DNA of 64,000 bases from Candidatus Faecicola pullistercoris (GCA_018714105.1 DVNW01000024.1:62001-126000); one strand, 5' to 3'; numbered from the stretch's first letter, positions 15,681 through 26,522 are shown. Notes: a model not told the origin generated them from the sequence alone. Program-made: numbers and translations.

Positions 15681-17570
15681 ATGAAGAGAAAGCAAACCGA
15701 CCTGCCCGTATATCTGTTTCACGAGGGTACCAATTACGAGGCGCATAAACTTTTCAGTCCTTCGGAAGGAGTAAAAGGCGGCCGCAAAGGCTGGACTTTC
15801 AGGCTCTGGGCGCCGCATGCGGACGCAGTCAGTCTTGTAGGCGATTTCAACGGCTGGCAGGAAGGGGTTACTCCTCTTGCGCGCATTTCGGACGGTATAT
15901 GGGAAGTTTTCGTTCCCGGTCTCAAACAGTACGACGTATACAAATACGCGGTTACGCACGCGGGCAGAACCATGCTTAAAACCGATCCTTACGGTCTGCA
16001 TTTCGAAACCGCCCCCGCCAACGGCAGCAAACTTTACAGGCTGGGGCAATACAAGTGGACGGACGGCGAATGGCTCAGAAAGAGGGAAAAAACGGATACT
16101 TACTCTTCGCCGATGAATATTTACGAAGTTCATCCGGGCAGCTGGAAGCGTTACGAAGACGGCAATCCTTATAATTACCGCAAACTCGCCGACGAGCTTG
16201 TCGGATACGTCAAGAAAATGAATTATACGCATATAGAACTGATGCCCGTAACCGAATATCCTTACGACGGTTCGTGGGGGTATCAGGTAACGGGGATGTT
16301 CGCGCCTACGTCGAGGTACGGCACTCCCGACGACTTTATGTATTTCGTGGACAAGTGTCACGGCGCGGGGATAGGCGTAATACTCGATTTCGTACTCGCT
16401 CATTTTCCCAAGGACGAACACGGGCTGGCCATGTTCGACGGCACTCCTACTTACGAATACGAGGAGGGCTGGAAGGCCGAGCATAAGGAATGGGGCACCA
16501 AGGTATACGATTACGGCAAAACCGAGGTAAGGAGCTTTCTCATAAGTTCCGCGGCATTCTGGATAGAAGAATATCATATCGACGGAATACGTTGCGACGC
16601 CGTCGCGTCCATGCTGTATCTCGATTACGGCAGAAAGCACGGCGAGTGGCGCACCAACGCGTTCGGCGGCAATTACAACCTCGAAGCCAAGGATTTTCTG
16701 CAACAGATGAACACCGCCCTGCTTAGCAGGTTCAAGGGCATAGTAACCATAGCCGAGGAATCCACCGCGTATCCGCTTATAACCAAACCCGCTTACGACG
16801 GCGGCTTAGGTTTCAATTACAAGTGGAATATGGGCTGGATGAACGACAGCCTCGAATATCTTTCAGCCAATCCGTTTTACCGTAAGGATATGCACGACAA
16901 GCTGACGTTTTCCATAACGTACGCCTATTCGGAAAATTACATACTGCCGCTTTCTCACGACGAAGTCGTACACGGCAAACGCTCGCTTATAGGGCGCGTT
17001 CCCGAGGATTACGACGGCAAATTCGAGGGGCTGAAAGCCTTTTTGGGGTATCACATGGCCCATCCCGGCAAAAAGCTGATGTTCATGGGCGGCGAATTCG
17101 GCCAGTTCATCGAGTGGAAATACGATGCCGAACTCGACTGGTTGCTTCTGGGGTACGACAAACACCGCAGGCTTCACGACTTTGTCAGGGACCTCAATGC
17201 GTTCTATCTGGCAAATCCGGCGATGTGGCAGCAGGACTGCAAGTGGGAAGGGTTTTCGTGGAGCAGCGTAAACGACAATACTCAGAACGTTATTTCCTTC
17301 ATGCGGTTCGCCGAGGACGGCGACTGCGTGCTCGCAGTGATTAACTTTTCGCCCGTCGCCCGTAAGGATTACGCCATGGGCGTGGCTCTTCCCGGGAAGT
17401 ACGAAACGGTACTGTCTTCGGCCATGAAAAAGTACGGCGGTACGGAAACCCGCAGGCAGAAGGCCCTTGCCTCCGAAAAGGGAATGCACGGGCACAAATA
17501 CAGCATAAAACTCGATATACCCGCTAACAGCGTCATGTTTTTAAAAGTAAGCAAGGAAAGGGAGGAATAA
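15681..17570 (+). CDS. glgB: 1,4-alpha-glucan branching enzyme
   Basis: A protein of 629 residues, normal length. It cuts alpha-1,4 chains and rejoins them by alpha-1,6 bonds, creating the branches of glycogen. An N-terminal CBM48 domain ([20 protein letters not shown]) is followed by a GH13 barrel with EVHPGSWKR, nucleophile Asp306 (GIRCDAV), acid/base Glu359 (IAEEST) and Asp427 (SHDEV), then an all-beta C-terminal domain. First gene of the glycogen operon; glgC starts two bases after its stop, behind AGGGAGG inside the glgB end. Confidence 0.97.
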   Translation: MKRKQTDLPVYLFHEGTNYEAHKLFSPSEGVKGGRKGWTFRLWAPHADAVSLVGDFNGWQEGVTPLARISDGIWEVFVPGLKQYDVYKYAVTHAGRTMLKTDPYGLHFETAPANGSKLYRLGQYKWTDGEWLRKREKTDTYSSPMNIYEVHPGSWKRYEDGNPYNYRKLADELVGYVKKMNYTHIELMPVTEYPYDGSWGYQVTGMFAPTSRYGTPDDFMYFVDKCHGAGIGVILDFVLAHFPKDEHGLAMFDGTPTYEYEEGWKAEHKEWGTKVYDYGKTEVRSFLISSAAFWIEEYHIDGIRCDAVASMLYLDYGRKHGEWRTNAFGGNYNLEAKDFLQQMNTALLSRFKGIVTIAEESTAYPLITKPAYDGGLGFNYKWNMGWMNDSLEYLSANPFYRKDMHDKLTFSITYAYSENYILPLSHDEVVHGKRSLIGRVPEDYDGKFEGLKAFLGYHMAHPGKKLMFMGGEFGQFIEWKYDAELDWLLLGYDKHRRLHDFVRDLNAFYLANPAMWQQDCKWEGFSWSSVNDNTQNVISFMRFAEDGDCVLAVINFSPVARKDYAMGVALPGKYETVLSSAMKKYGGTETRRQKALASEKGMHGHKYSIKLDIPANSVMFLKVSKEREE

Positions 17571-17572
17571 AA

Positions 17573-18766
17573 ATGCAAACCAAAAAAGAATGTCTCGCAA
17601 TGCTGCTTGCAGGCGGACAGGGCACAAGGCTCGGCGTTCTTACCGAGGACGTGGCCAAACCCGCCGTACCTTTCGGAGGGAAGTACAGAATCATCGACTT
17701 TCCCATATCCAACTGCGTAAACTCGGGCATCGACACAATCGGCGTTCTTACGCAGTACAGGCCGTTCGAACTTCATCAGTATATAGGCAACGGGCAGCCG
17801 TGGGATCTGGACAGGCTTAACGGAGGCATATTCGTACTGCCGCCGTTCATGCGGGCGAAGTCGGGCGAGTGGTATAAGGGCACGGCCAACGCCATTTATC
17901 AGAATATAGACTTTATCGACCGTTTTAATCCCGATTACGTGCTTATTTTGTCAGGCGACCATATTTACAAGATGGATTACGACAAGATGCTCGAAAACCA
18001 TAAAAAGAACGCGGCCGATTGTACCATAGCCGTACTCAACGTGCCGCTTGAAGAGGCAAGCAGGTTCGGCATCATGGAAACGGACGCCGAAAACAGGATA
18101 ATAGATTTCGAGGAAAAGCCCAAACAGCCCAAAAGCACAAAGGCTTCCATGGGTATATACATATTCACCTGGGACAAACTCAGACGCTATCTCATCGAGG
18201 ACGAAGCCGACAAACAAAGCAGCAACGATTTCGGCAAAAACGTAATTCCCGCGATGCTCAGGGACAGACAGAGGATGTTCGCATACGAATTCGACGGATA
18301 CTGGAAGGACGTGGGTACCATATCCTCGCTCTGGGAGGCCAACATGGATTTGCTCAACGAGCGTTCCGGCCTGAATATGAACGACCATAATTGGCGCATA
18401 TATGCGCGAAACAGCGCGGAGCCGCCGCATTTCATTGCCGACGGCGCCAAAGTTTACCAGTCCATAATAAGCGAGGGCTGCGTAATCGAGGGCAGCGTAG
18501 GCAATTCGGTAATATCGCACGGTTGCCAGGTAGGCAAAGGCGCGGTGATAGAGGGCAGTATACTTATGCCGGGCGCCACAGTAGAGGAAGGAGCCGAAGT
18601 AAGCTATTCCATAGTGGGCTGGGAAGCAGTCATAGGTTCGGGCGCCACGATAGGCGAGAGGCAGAAAGCGGCCGGCGAAGGCGAATGGAAAATAGCCGTG
18701 GTCGGGCCCGAATGCCGTATACAGGCGGGCGGCAAGGTAGCTGCCGGCGAAATGGTATCCAAATAA
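17573..18766 (+). CDS. glgC: Glucose-1-phosphate adenylyltransferase, catalytic subunit
   Basis: A protein of 397 residues making ADP-glucose from ATP and glucose 1-phosphate, the committed step of glycogen synthesis. The nucleotide loop LAGGQGTRL (12-20) is intact, followed by [35 protein letters not shown] and FEEKPKQP. The C-terminal third is a left-handed beta helix of hexapeptide repeats ([15 protein letters not shown]…) used for oligomerisation and allosteric control. The GlgD-type partner is encoded 13 bases downstream, as in bacilli and clostridia, where a GlgC-GlgD complex is the active form. Confidence 0.97.
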   Translation: MQTKKECLAMLLAGGQGTRLGVLTEDVAKPAVPFGGKYRIIDFPISNCVNSGIDTIGVLTQYRPFELHQYIGNGQPWDLDRLNGGIFVLPPFMRAKSGEWYKGTANAIYQNIDFIDRFNPDYVLILSGDHIYKMDYDKMLENHKKNAADCTIAVLNVPLEEASRFGIMETDAENRIIDFEEKPKQPKSTKASMGIYIFTWDKLRRYLIEDEADKQSSNDFGKNVIPAMLRDRQRMFAYEFDGYWKDVGTISSLWEANMDLLNERSGLNMNDHNWRIYARNSAEPPHFIADGAKVYQSIISEGCVIEGSVGNSVISHGCQVGKGAVIEGSILMPGATVEEGAEVSYSIVGWEAVIGSGATIGERQKAAGEGEWKIAVVGPECRIQAGGKVAAGEMVSK

Positions 18767-18779
18767 GGAGGGAAGAGAA

Positions 18780-19895
18780 ATGGCCAACAATACGATGAGC
18801 ATATTATTCGCAAGCGACAGCGAAGGTCATCTTAACGAGCTGACTATACACAGGACCACCGCGTCCGTACCTTACGGCGGCAGGTACAGGTTTATAGATT
18901 TTGCCCTGTCCAATCTCGTAAACGGGGGTGTAACCACGATAGGCGTGGTAACGCGCAGCAATTACAATTCCCTCATGGACCATATCAGAATGGGCCGCGA
19001 CTGGAATCTCAGCCGTAAATACGGCGGTCTGACGGTATTTCCGCCTTACGGTCTCAACACCCTGCACGAGGTATACAGGGGCAAAATAGAAGCGCTGTAT
19101 TCTCTTCGTAACTTCATAAGCAGCAAGAAAGAAGAGTACATTATCGTTTCCAATGCAAACATAGTGTGCAACGTGGATCTTGAAAGCATAATAGACGAGC
19201 ACATAGCCGCGGGCACCGACATAACGGTATTCACCTATCTTACAGACGAAATCAATTCCCGCAGGACGATAATCACGGCAGACGCCGACGGACGCATAAC
19301 CGATCTGAGGTTTGCGGTAGGCTCGGACAAGCGCGAGCAGCTTGTAAACATGCAGATATATCTGTGCAAGAAAGATTTGCTTCTGAATCTCGTAGAAAAC
19401 GCCTATGCGCGCGGATACGTGGATTTTGAAAAGGACATACTTTTAAGCAAACTCGACAGCCTCGATATACGTTCGCGCCGTATCGACAGCTACGTGGCAA
19501 CGATAGACGACATTACCGGCTATTACAAGCACAGCATGGATTTACTTGACGCCGACGTGCGGAACGAGCTGTTTTACAGTCACGGCAGCATACTTACCAA
19601 GGTAAAGGACAGCGTTCCCACCAGGTATCTCGAAAACGCGAAGGTGAAGAACAGCCTTATCGCGGACGGATGCGAAATCGACGGCACGGTGGAGAACTCG
19701 ATATTATTCCGCGGCGTAAAAGTGGCCAAGGGCGCGAAGGTGATAAATTCCATAGTAATGGAAAATGGCGAGATAATGGAAAACGCCGAAATCAAATATA
19801 CTATAACGGATAAAAACGTCAAAGTGCAGAAAGAGCGCAGGCTTGCGGGGTACGAGAGTTATCCCATAGTAATAGTAAAGGACAAAATAGTATAG
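18780..19895 (+). CDS. glgD: Glucose-1-phosphate adenylyltransferase, regulatory subunit GlgD
   Basis: A protein of 371 residues homologous to GlgC but with the catalytic nucleotide loop lost: the N-terminus reads MSILFASDSEGHLNEL where GlgC has LAGGQGTRL. The sugar-nucleotide core markers remain in part (VPYGGRYRFIDFALSNLVNGG), and the left-handed beta helix is present (SLIADGCEIDGTVENSILF). That is the normal condition of GlgD, which is inactive alone and stimulates GlgC. Preceded by AAGGAGGGAAGAGAA; glgA begins 49 bases after its stop. Confidence 0.95.
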   Translation: MANNTMSILFASDSEGHLNELTIHRTTASVPYGGRYRFIDFALSNLVNGGVTTIGVVTRSNYNSLMDHIRMGRDWNLSRKYGGLTVFPPYGLNTLHEVYRGKIEALYSLRNFISSKKEEYIIVSNANIVCNVDLESIIDEHIAAGTDITVFTYLTDEINSRRTIITADADGRITDLRFAVGSDKREQLVNMQIYLCKKDLLLNLVENAYARGYVDFEKDILLSKLDSLDIRSRRIDSYVATIDDITGYYKHSMDLLDADVRNELFYSHGSILTKVKDSVPTRYLENAKVKNSLIADGCEIDGTVENSILFRGVKVAKGAKVINSIVMENGEIMENAEIKYTITDKNVKVQKERRLAGYESYPIVIVKDKIV

Positions 19896-19944
19896 ACGAA
19901 GCGCGGCAACGCGCATGCGGCAAGCGCCGCGAAGGAGGATGGAA

Positions 19945-21399
19945 ATGGCTAAAACTCAAAACAAAGCGCAGAAATGCGGCAAGAAAATACTGTTTGCCAC
20001 GTCGGAGGCCATGCCGTTCATAAGAACGGGAGGACTGGGCGACGTAGCCGGCGCTTTGCCCAAGAGTCTTAACGGACTGGGGTACGACTGCAGGGTGATA
20101 ATGCCCTTGTACGGCGGCATAAGCGGCGAATTCAGGCAGACGATGGAGTTTATCGGATCGACCTACGTGCGGCTTGCGTGGCGCAACCAGTACTGCGGCG
20201 TATTCAGAAGCAGTTACAACGGCGTGACCTACTATTTTATCGACAACGAATATTATTTCAAGCGCGGCGGGCTGTACGGACATTTCGACGACGGGGAGCG
20301 TTTTGCCTTTTTCAGCAAAGCGGTACTCGAAAGCGCGCAGATAACGGGCTTTTATCCCGACGTAATACACAGCAACGACTGGCAGACTGCGCTGATACCC
20401 GTATTTTTAGACGTATTTTACAGGGGCATGGACGGTTACCGTGACAGCCGGACGGTACTGACCATACACAATATCGAATTTCAGGGGCAATACGATCCTT
20501 TTGTGATAGGCGACATACTGGGCATTCCTTCGGACTGGAATCCTATCATGATGTGGGGGGAGGCCGCCAATTATCTTAAAGGCGGCATAGAGCGTGCCAA
20601 CGTGGTAACCACGGTATCCGAAACCTATGCCGAAGAACTCGGCAATCCGTTCTACTCGTACGGGCTGGGAGAGATAATATCTCAGCGCAGGTACAAAGTC
20701 AAGGGCGTTGTAAACGGCATAGACACCGAGCTTTACAATCCCGAAACTGACGAAAACCTAAAAACGAGGTACAACGTCAAAACGGTTGCCGGCAAGGAAG
20801 AAAACAAGAAGGAACTTTGCGAACTTCTCGATTTGCCTTACGCCGAAAACAGGGCGATGATAGGCATAGTATCCAGGCTTACCGAGCAAAAGGGACTGGA
20901 TCTGATAGCTCCCGTACTCGACGAGATGCTGGCGGCGGACATACAGCTGGTCGTGCTGGGCACGGGCGACTGGAAGTACGAAACTCTGCTCAGAAACGCC
21001 GAAAACAATTACCACAACAAGGTAAGGGCAATCATCAATTTCAACTCGGGACTGGCGCAGAAGATATACGGCGGCGCGGATTTGTTCCTGATGCCGTCCA
21101 AATACGAGCCCTGCGGCCTGGGACAGATGATAGCCATGCGGTACGGCACCGTGCCTATCGTAAGGGAGACGGGCGGACTGAAAGACACGGTCGAGCCCTT
21201 CAACCCGCAAACGGGCAAAGGCACGGGCTTTACTTTCAAGACGTATCATCCTTACGACATGCTCGACGCAGTATGGCGCGCGCTGGGCATATACTTTGAC
21301 AAAGGCTTGTACAAAAAAGTACAGTCCAACTGTATGAAAAGCGATTTCAGCTGGACGGCTTCGGCTAAAAAATACGCCGACATTTACAATTCGCTGTAA
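19945..21399 (+). CDS. glgA: Glycogen synthase (ADP-glucose dependent, GT5)
   Basis: A protein of 484 residues extending alpha-1,4-glucan chains with ADP-glucose. I start it at MAKTQNK (19945), six bases after GGAGG; earlier ATGs at 19915 and 19939 lack this spacing. The donor loop near the start reads FIRTGGLGDVAG, with Arg27 where most GT5 enzymes have Lys in KTGGL; a conservative swap. The second Rossmann domain carries VSRLTEQKGLDL and the nucleotide-binding PSKYEPCGLGQMIAMRYG. Length and order are normal. Followed by a short stem-loop and then glgP. Confidence 0.95.
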   Translation: MAKTQNKAQKCGKKILFATSEAMPFIRTGGLGDVAGALPKSLNGLGYDCRVIMPLYGGISGEFRQTMEFIGSTYVRLAWRNQYCGVFRSSYNGVTYYFIDNEYYFKRGGLYGHFDDGERFAFFSKAVLESAQITGFYPDVIHSNDWQTALIPVFLDVFYRGMDGYRDSRTVLTIHNIEFQGQYDPFVIGDILGIPSDWNPIMMWGEAANYLKGGIERANVVTTVSETYAEELGNPFYSYGLGEIISQRRYKVKGVVNGIDTELYNPETDENLKTRYNVKTVAGKEENKKELCELLDLPYAENRAMIGIVSRLTEQKGLDLIAPVLDEMLAADIQLVVLGTGDWKYETLLRNAENNYHNKVRAIINFNSGLAQKIYGGADLFLMPSKYEPCGLGQMIAMRYGTVPIVRETGGLKDTVEPFNPQTGKGTGFTFKTYHPYDMLDAVWRALGIYFDKGLYKKVQSNCMKSDFSWTASAKKYADIYNSL

Positions 21400-21403
21400 A
21401 ACT

Positions 21404-21421
21404 TTCGGGCGTCCGCCCGAA
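21404..21421 (+). other. Intercistronic stem-loop between glgA and glgP
   Basis: A perfect eight-base stem TTCGGGCG / CGCCCGAA with a TC loop just after the glgA stop. It lacks a following T run, so it is more likely an mRNA-stabilising or processing hairpin, or a leaky terminator, than a full stop. Confidence 0.6.
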
Positions 21422-21468
21422 TAGAATAATATTACGACAGAAAATCTAATCATAGGAGACAGAATTTA

Positions 21469-23907
21469 ATGGACTACACAAAAATCACCTCTTCCGAGTA
21501 CAAAAAACTCATCAAGGAAAAAGTAGAAAAAAGTTTCGGCATCAGGGCGGAAGAGGCAGGCGCAGGCCAGATGTATCAGGCGGTATGTTTCGTAATAAGG
21601 GATATACTTACGCAGGCAAGGCTGGAATTCAAGAAGAAAGTACGCGAGAAAAACGCTAAACACGTATATTATATGTCGATGGAGTTTCTGCTCGGTCGTT
21701 CGTTAAAAAACCATATTTATAATATGGGCGTCGAAAAGCAGGTAATACAGGCGGTTAAGGAACTCGGATACGACATCGATGACTTATACGCCTTAGAGCC
21801 GGACGCCGGTCTCGGAAACGGCGGCTTAGGGCGTCTTGCGGCGGCCTATCTCGACAGCCTGACCAGCTGCGGATACGTGGCCAGCGGTTTTTCCATAATG
21901 TACGATTACGGCATATTCAAACAGAAGATAGTGGACGGATTTCAGATAGAAATGCCCGACGAATGGTTGCAGGGCGGTTCGGTATGGCTCAATCCCCGAA
22001 TCGAGGATACGTTCGAAGTACACTTCGGCGGTACGGTAAACCAGACCTGGAACGACGGCAAACTCACGGTAGAGCATAAGGACTATACCACCGTTCTCGC
22101 CGTACCGTACGATATGAACATAAGCGGTATAAAAACGGGCGTGGTCAACAGACTTAGGCTGTGGTCGTCCAAGGCTGCCAGCGACTTCGATATGGCGCTT
22201 TTCAGCAAAGGACAATACGTCAAAGCCATGGAAGCCAAGGCCATGGCCGAAAGCATATCCAAAGTACTGTATCCCGCCGACGACCATATGGAGGGCAAGT
22301 CGTTGAGGCTTAAACAGCAGTATTTCTTCGTGTCCGCGTCCATGCAGTCCATAATAAAAAGACATTTGCAGACCAACGACAGTCTCGACAATCTTGCCGA
22401 ACAGGCGGCAATACACATCAACGACACGCACCCCGCTCTTTGCATACCCGAGCTGATGAGAATACTACTCGACGATTACGGCTACGGCTGGGACAAGGCG
22501 TGGGAAATCACCTGCGACACCGTTTCTTATACCAACCACACGGTTATGGCGGAAGCGCTTGAAAAATGGCCTCAGCAGCTGTTCAGCACGCTGCTGCCCA
22601 GGATATATCAGATAGTGGCCGAAATCAATCAACGCTACTGCGGCGAGCTGTGGCAGCATTTCCCGGACAATTACGCCAAGGTATCCGAAAACGCCATACT
22701 CGAACACAATCAGATAAAAATGGCTACTCTGTGCCTGGTTGCGTCGCACACGGTAAACGGCGTTTCCGAACTTCACAGCGACATACTCAAGAGGGATATA
22801 TTTGCCGATTATTACCGCATGCACCCGACCAAATTCACCAACGTAACCAACGGCATAACCTATCGCAGATGGCTTACGCAGGCCAATCCCGGGCTTGCCG
22901 CTCTTGTCGAGGACCTTATCGGGCACAAGTATTATTACGACGCAAGCCGTCTTAAAGAACTGGAAATGTTCAAGGGGAACAAGGACGTTCTTTCCAGGCT
23001 TGCCGCAATCAAGAGGGAAAACAAGGAGCGTCTGGCGTCGTATATAGCGGGAGCAAACGGAATAATCGTCGATCCCGACTCCATTTTCGACGTACAGGTA
23101 AAAAGGCTTCACGAATACAAGCGTCAGCTTCTCAACGCCTTCAACATACTCGATTTGTATTACAGGCTTAAAGACAACCCCGATCTCGATATAACGCCCC
23201 GTACTTTCATTTTCGGAGCAAAGGCTGCGTCGAGCTATTTTATGGCCAAGCAGATTATCAGGCTCATATACGTTATGGGCGAGCTTATCAACAACGATAA
23301 AAGCATAAAGGGCAAAATAAAAGTGGTATTTCTCGAAAACTATCGGGTAAGCCTTGCCGAAATAATAATGCCGGCCGCCGAAATAAGCCAGCAGATATCG
23401 GTAGCGGGCAAGGAAGCGTCAGGCACGGGTAACATGAAGTTCATGATTAACGGCGCGGTAACTCTGGGCACGATGGACGGTGCCAATATCGAAATTCATC
23501 AGAACGTGGGCGACGAAAACATCTTCCTGTTCGGCCTTCTTGCAAACGAGGTTGAGGAGCTTTGCAGCAGGGGATACAACCCCACCCATTATTATATGAA
23601 CGATTCCCGCATCAAACGCATAATCGACAATCTCAGAAGCGGCATAAACGGCGTAAGATTCAACGAGCTTGCCGACAGCCTTACCATCGGCAGAGGTTCG
23701 GCGGCCGATCCTTATATGGTTCTTGCCGATTTCGACAGCTACGTCAAGGCGCAGAACAACGTAGACCTGACTTACAAAGATGCCGAAAAATTCAACAGAA
23801 TGTCGCTCATGAACATCGCAAATTCGGGATTCTTCTCGGCGGACAGATCGGTTAAGGAATACGCCGACAGAATCTGGAATCTCGTTCCTCTCGACAAAAT
23901 GAAATAA
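21469..23907 (+). CDS. glgP: Glycogen/alpha-glucan phosphorylase (GT35)
   Basis: A protein of 812 residues, normal length. It releases glucose 1-phosphate from glycogen chain ends using phosphate and pyridoxal phosphate. Family markers: YYMSMEFLLGR near the start, LEPDAGLGNGGLGRLAAAYLDS, INDTHPAL, NVTNGITYRRWL, VKRLHEYKRQLLN, and EASGTGNMKF whose Lys657 carries the cofactor. Preceded by AGGAGACAG. It provides the breakdown arm of the locus, and GH13 follows after nine bases. Confidence 0.97.
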   Translation: MDYTKITSSEYKKLIKEKVEKSFGIRAEEAGAGQMYQAVCFVIRDILTQARLEFKKKVREKNAKHVYYMSMEFLLGRSLKNHIYNMGVEKQVIQAVKELGYDIDDLYALEPDAGLGNGGLGRLAAAYLDSLTSCGYVASGFSIMYDYGIFKQKIVDGFQIEMPDEWLQGGSVWLNPRIEDTFEVHFGGTVNQTWNDGKLTVEHKDYTTVLAVPYDMNISGIKTGVVNRLRLWSSKAASDFDMALFSKGQYVKAMEAKAMAESISKVLYPADDHMEGKSLRLKQQYFFVSASMQSIIKRHLQTNDSLDNLAEQAAIHINDTHPALCIPELMRILLDDYGYGWDKAWEITCDTVSYTNHTVMAEALEKWPQQLFSTLLPRIYQIVAEINQRYCGELWQHFPDNYAKVSENAILEHNQIKMATLCLVASHTVNGVSELHSDILKRDIFADYYRMHPTKFTNVTNGITYRRWLTQANPGLAALVEDLIGHKYYYDASRLKELEMFKGNKDVLSRLAAIKRENKERLASYIAGANGIIVDPDSIFDVQVKRLHEYKRQLLNAFNILDLYYRLKDNPDLDITPRTFIFGAKAASSYFMAKQIIRLIYVMGELINNDKSIKGKIKVVFLENYRVSLAEIIMPAAEISQQISVAGKEASGTGNMKFMINGAVTLGTMDGANIEIHQNVGDENIFLFGLLANEVEELCSRGYNPTHYYMNDSRIKRIIDNLRSGINGVRFNELADSLTIGRGSAADPYMVLADFDSYVKAQNNVDLTYKDAEKFNRMSLMNIANSGFFSADRSVKEYADRIWNLVPLDKMK

Positions 23908-23916
23908 AGGATAAAA

Positions 23917-25740
23917 ATGGTATTTAATTCACGCAACGAAAAGTTCAAAACGCCTTACGGCGCGGTCGCTACGGAACAGGAATTCACTATCAACTTTCCT
24001 TTGCCCGGATGGGTTAAGGTAAACGAGGTACTCCTTGTACTCCGCAAAAAAGAGCAGAACTTCTATACTATGAGCTTCTCCGGCAGCGAGGGCGGCTATA
24101 ACGTATACTCAGTTACCATGTCGCTTAAAAAGGAGGGCATATATTATTACTCGTTCCGCGTATTTAACGAGTTCGGTATGTTCAATTACGGGCGTGACAG
24201 GTTTATGAACGCCGTCTGCGGCGAAAATCTGCCCGAATGGCAGCTCACCGTGTACAATAAAAACTATAAAACGCCCGACGAGTTCAAAGGCGGAATTATC
24301 TACCATATCTTTGCGGACAGGTTCAACAGGGCCGAGGGCGTCAACGTAACCCGTACATACCGCATGCACGAGGACTGGTACGAAAATCCCGTAGCAATCG
24401 AAAACGACGGCAGTTACCGCGCCGACGACTTTTTCGGCGGCAATTTAAAGGGCATAACCCAAAAACTCGACTATCTCAAAGAGCTGGGCGTTACCCTTAT
24501 TTATCTGTCGCCGATTTTCCGTTCGTCCAGCAACCACCGTTACGACACGGGCGACTATATGCAGATAGACGAACTTCTCGGTACGGAAGAGGACTTTGAC
24601 GAGCTTATCTCGGAGGCCGGCAAACGCGGTATGGGAATTATGCTCGACGGCGTGTTCAATCATACCGGCGCGGACAGCATATATTTCAATAAATTCGGTA
24701 ATTATGACAGTCTGGGCGCCTACCAGTCCAAAAAGTCGCCTTACTATAAATGGTATACGTTTCAGCATTATCCCGATACGTATACCTGCTGGTGGGGCGT
24801 GACCGTTACGCCTACCGTAGCGCACAATAATCGCAGCTACCGCAACTTTATCATGGGCGACGGCGGCGTAATCGAAAAGTGGACAAAAAAAGGTATCAAA
24901 GGCTGGCGCCTCGACGTTGTGGACGAACTGCCCATAGAATTCGTCGACGGCCTCAGAAAAAAAATAAAGGAGCTCAATCCCTCCGCGCTTATTATGGGCG
25001 AGGTTTGGGAAGACGCCTCCAACAAAGTAAGTTACGACCTTTTAAGACCCTATCTGCTGGGAAGTCAGCTTGACGGAGTCATGAATTATCCTTTCCGCAC
25101 GGCCATACTCGATTACGTTATGTGGGGCGATATAAACGAGTTCAAACTCCGTATATGGGAAATTACCGAAAACTATCCGCGTCAGACCATCGACTGTCTG
25201 ATGAACGTGATAGACACTCACGATACCGTCAGGGCTATAAACAGGCTTTCCACCAAAGACATCACGGGTACGACAAAAGCGCGGCGCATGGAAATCATGC
25301 TCAGCCCTATCGAATACAATTTCGCAAAGCAAAGGCTTTGTCTTGCGGTAATGCTGCAATTTACCTTGCCCGGCATACCTTCGATATACTACGGCGACGA
25401 GGCCGGCGTACAGGGCTATGAAGATCCTATTAACCGCCGTACCTATCCGTGGGGCAGAGAGGACGTCAAACTGCTTGAATACTATAAAAAAATTGCCGCA
25501 ATACGTACGGCAAACAGAGATATGTTTACGGGCGAGTTCAGAATACTCGACAATTACGATATTCTTGCATATACCTGGACCAAGGGCGACAGAAAACTTC
25601 TTATAGTAAGCAACAACAGTCCGGGGTACGTCAATATGGAAATTCCCGCCGACGGCGTGAATCTTCTGGACGGCAAACAGATTTACAAGGGCGACTATGC
25701 ATTTGCGCCGTACGAGTTTTCGATAATCTCGATAAGCTGA
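23917..25740 (+). CDS. GH13 alpha-glucan hydrolase (neopullulanase/amylopullulanase-like)
   Basis: A protein of 607 residues without signal peptide, so it acts in the cytoplasm. The first 130 residues look like a CBM34-type sandwich (GIYYYSFRVFNEFGMFNYG), then the GH13 barrel: DGVFNHTGADS, GWRLDVVDELP with nucleophile Asp333, IMGEVWED with acid Glu362, and NVIDTHDT with Asp436. A beta C-terminal domain follows. This arrangement is that of neopullulanases and maltogenic amylases, which cut alpha-1,4 and some alpha-1,6 bonds. As last gene of the glycogen operon it probably processes the limit dextrins left by GlgP or imported maltodextrins. No separate GlgX-type debranching enzyme is seen. Confidence 0.92.
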   Translation: MVFNSRNEKFKTPYGAVATEQEFTINFPLPGWVKVNEVLLVLRKKEQNFYTMSFSGSEGGYNVYSVTMSLKKEGIYYYSFRVFNEFGMFNYGRDRFMNAVCGENLPEWQLTVYNKNYKTPDEFKGGIIYHIFADRFNRAEGVNVTRTYRMHEDWYENPVAIENDGSYRADDFFGGNLKGITQKLDYLKELGVTLIYLSPIFRSSSNHRYDTGDYMQIDELLGTEEDFDELISEAGKRGMGIMLDGVFNHTGADSIYFNKFGNYDSLGAYQSKKSPYYKWYTFQHYPDTYTCWWGVTVTPTVAHNNRSYRNFIMGDGGVIEKWTKKGIKGWRLDVVDELPIEFVDGLRKKIKELNPSALIMGEVWEDASNKVSYDLLRPYLLGSQLDGVMNYPFRTAILDYVMWGDINEFKLRIWEITENYPRQTIDCLMNVIDTHDTVRAINRLSTKDITGTTKARRMEIMLSPIEYNFAKQRLCLAVMLQFTLPGIPSIYYGDEAGVQGYEDPINRRTYPWGREDVKLLEYYKKIAAIRTANRDMFTGEFRILDNYDILAYTWTKGDRKLLIVSNNSPGYVNMEIPADGVNLLDGKQIYKGDYAFAPYEFSIISIS

Positions 25741-25876
25741 TTTATTGTATTTTTTTGCAAACGCGGCTGCGGGAAGCATCATAATCGGCGTCTTGCGGCC
25801 GGGGAATTTTGAAAAATCCCCGACGGAAATATTTTTTGCAGGCGACCCGAATTTCAGTTCGTCTCGATTAGCAGGC

Positions 25877-25908
25877 AAAAGGCCGTTTTGAAACGGCCTT
25901 TTAATTTT
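25877..25908 (+). terminator. Intrinsic terminator of the glycogen operon
   Basis: AAAAGGCCGTTT / AAACGGCCTTTT (25877-25902) with a two- to four-base loop and a following TTAATTTT. It lies 137 bases after the last stop. Confidence 0.8.
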
Positions 25909-26289
25909 ACTCCGTCCTTATTTCCGACGGACGGCGCAATGTACGCTTGCCTTGCCAATGCTTATTGATTATCATTTTTTGCGAGTTGCTTTTCGCTGAC
26001 GACTTTTCCGAAAGGCGCCGCTTGTGCGCATATTCCCGCCTGCCGCGCGCGTGCGGTTAATATTCGGATTTATTATATAATACTTCCGTATATTAAAAAT
26101 ACGGCTTATCCGTGACGGTAACTGACGGCAGTTTGTGCGTGTTATACCTAATCGATAAAATATGCCACTTTCACGCGATTTAAATAGAGTTCAATAGATT
26201 ATGTAAACCGTTTTTAAAAGCTAACCGTTTTCTTTTCCCGACAAACACTTTTAAACTTCCATAAATCTTTCCATCTATTATTGCCATAA
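25909..26289. other. Intergenic stretch without a recognisable gene
   Basis: A/T-rich spacer between the glycogen terminator and the GC repeat patch. No reading frame here has a ribosome site or a recognisable product. Confidence 0.6.
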
Positions 26290-26402
26290 CCCCCGCGCCG
26301 CGCCCGCACCGCACACCGCGCCCGCACCGCACACCGCGCCGCGCTCCGCACACCGCGCCGCACCGCGCTCCGCACACTGCGCCGCACCGCGCCGCACCCG
26401 CG
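26290..26402. repeat. GC-rich degenerate tandem repeat (CCGCGC / CCGCAC units)
   Basis: About 110 bases composed almost only of C, G and A, built from CCGCGC, CCGCACA, CGCACC and CTCCGCACA words. One 18-base unit, CCGCGCCCGCACCGCACA, is repeated directly; later copies are diverged. It stands out sharply from the A/T-rich bases on both sides. Frames through it on either strand give only Ala/Arg/Cys-rich low-complexity peptides, so I do not call a gene. It lacks the regular unique spacers of CRISPR. Confidence 0.75.
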
Positions 26403-26483
26403 TGCCAAACATACCGGCGTGCTTCGCTTTTATAGAAGTAAAACCTCATTGTTTTTTTGCTGCAAAAACCAAATTAAAAACAG

Positions 26484-26511
26484 TTGACAAAAATATTTTT
26501 TGTGGTATAAT
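26484..26511 (+). promoter_or_regulatory. Sigma-A promoter of the PerR-like/rubrerythrin genes
   Basis: TTGACA (26484-26489) and TATAAT (26506-26511) with a 16-base spacer, both boxes perfect. Transcription should start near 26518, just before two operator-like dyads. Confidence 0.85.
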
Positions 26512-26522
26512 TTAATTGTTAT

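Noticed and set aside
18780..19895. GlgD read as a decayed glgC pseudogene
   Set aside because: Loss of the nucleotide loop is normal for GlgD subunits of clostridia and bacilli; the frame is intact with a good ribosome site.
26290..26402. CRISPR array
   Set aside because: The repeats are 6-18 bases, overlapping and degenerate, with no unique spacers of constant length, and no cas gene is near.
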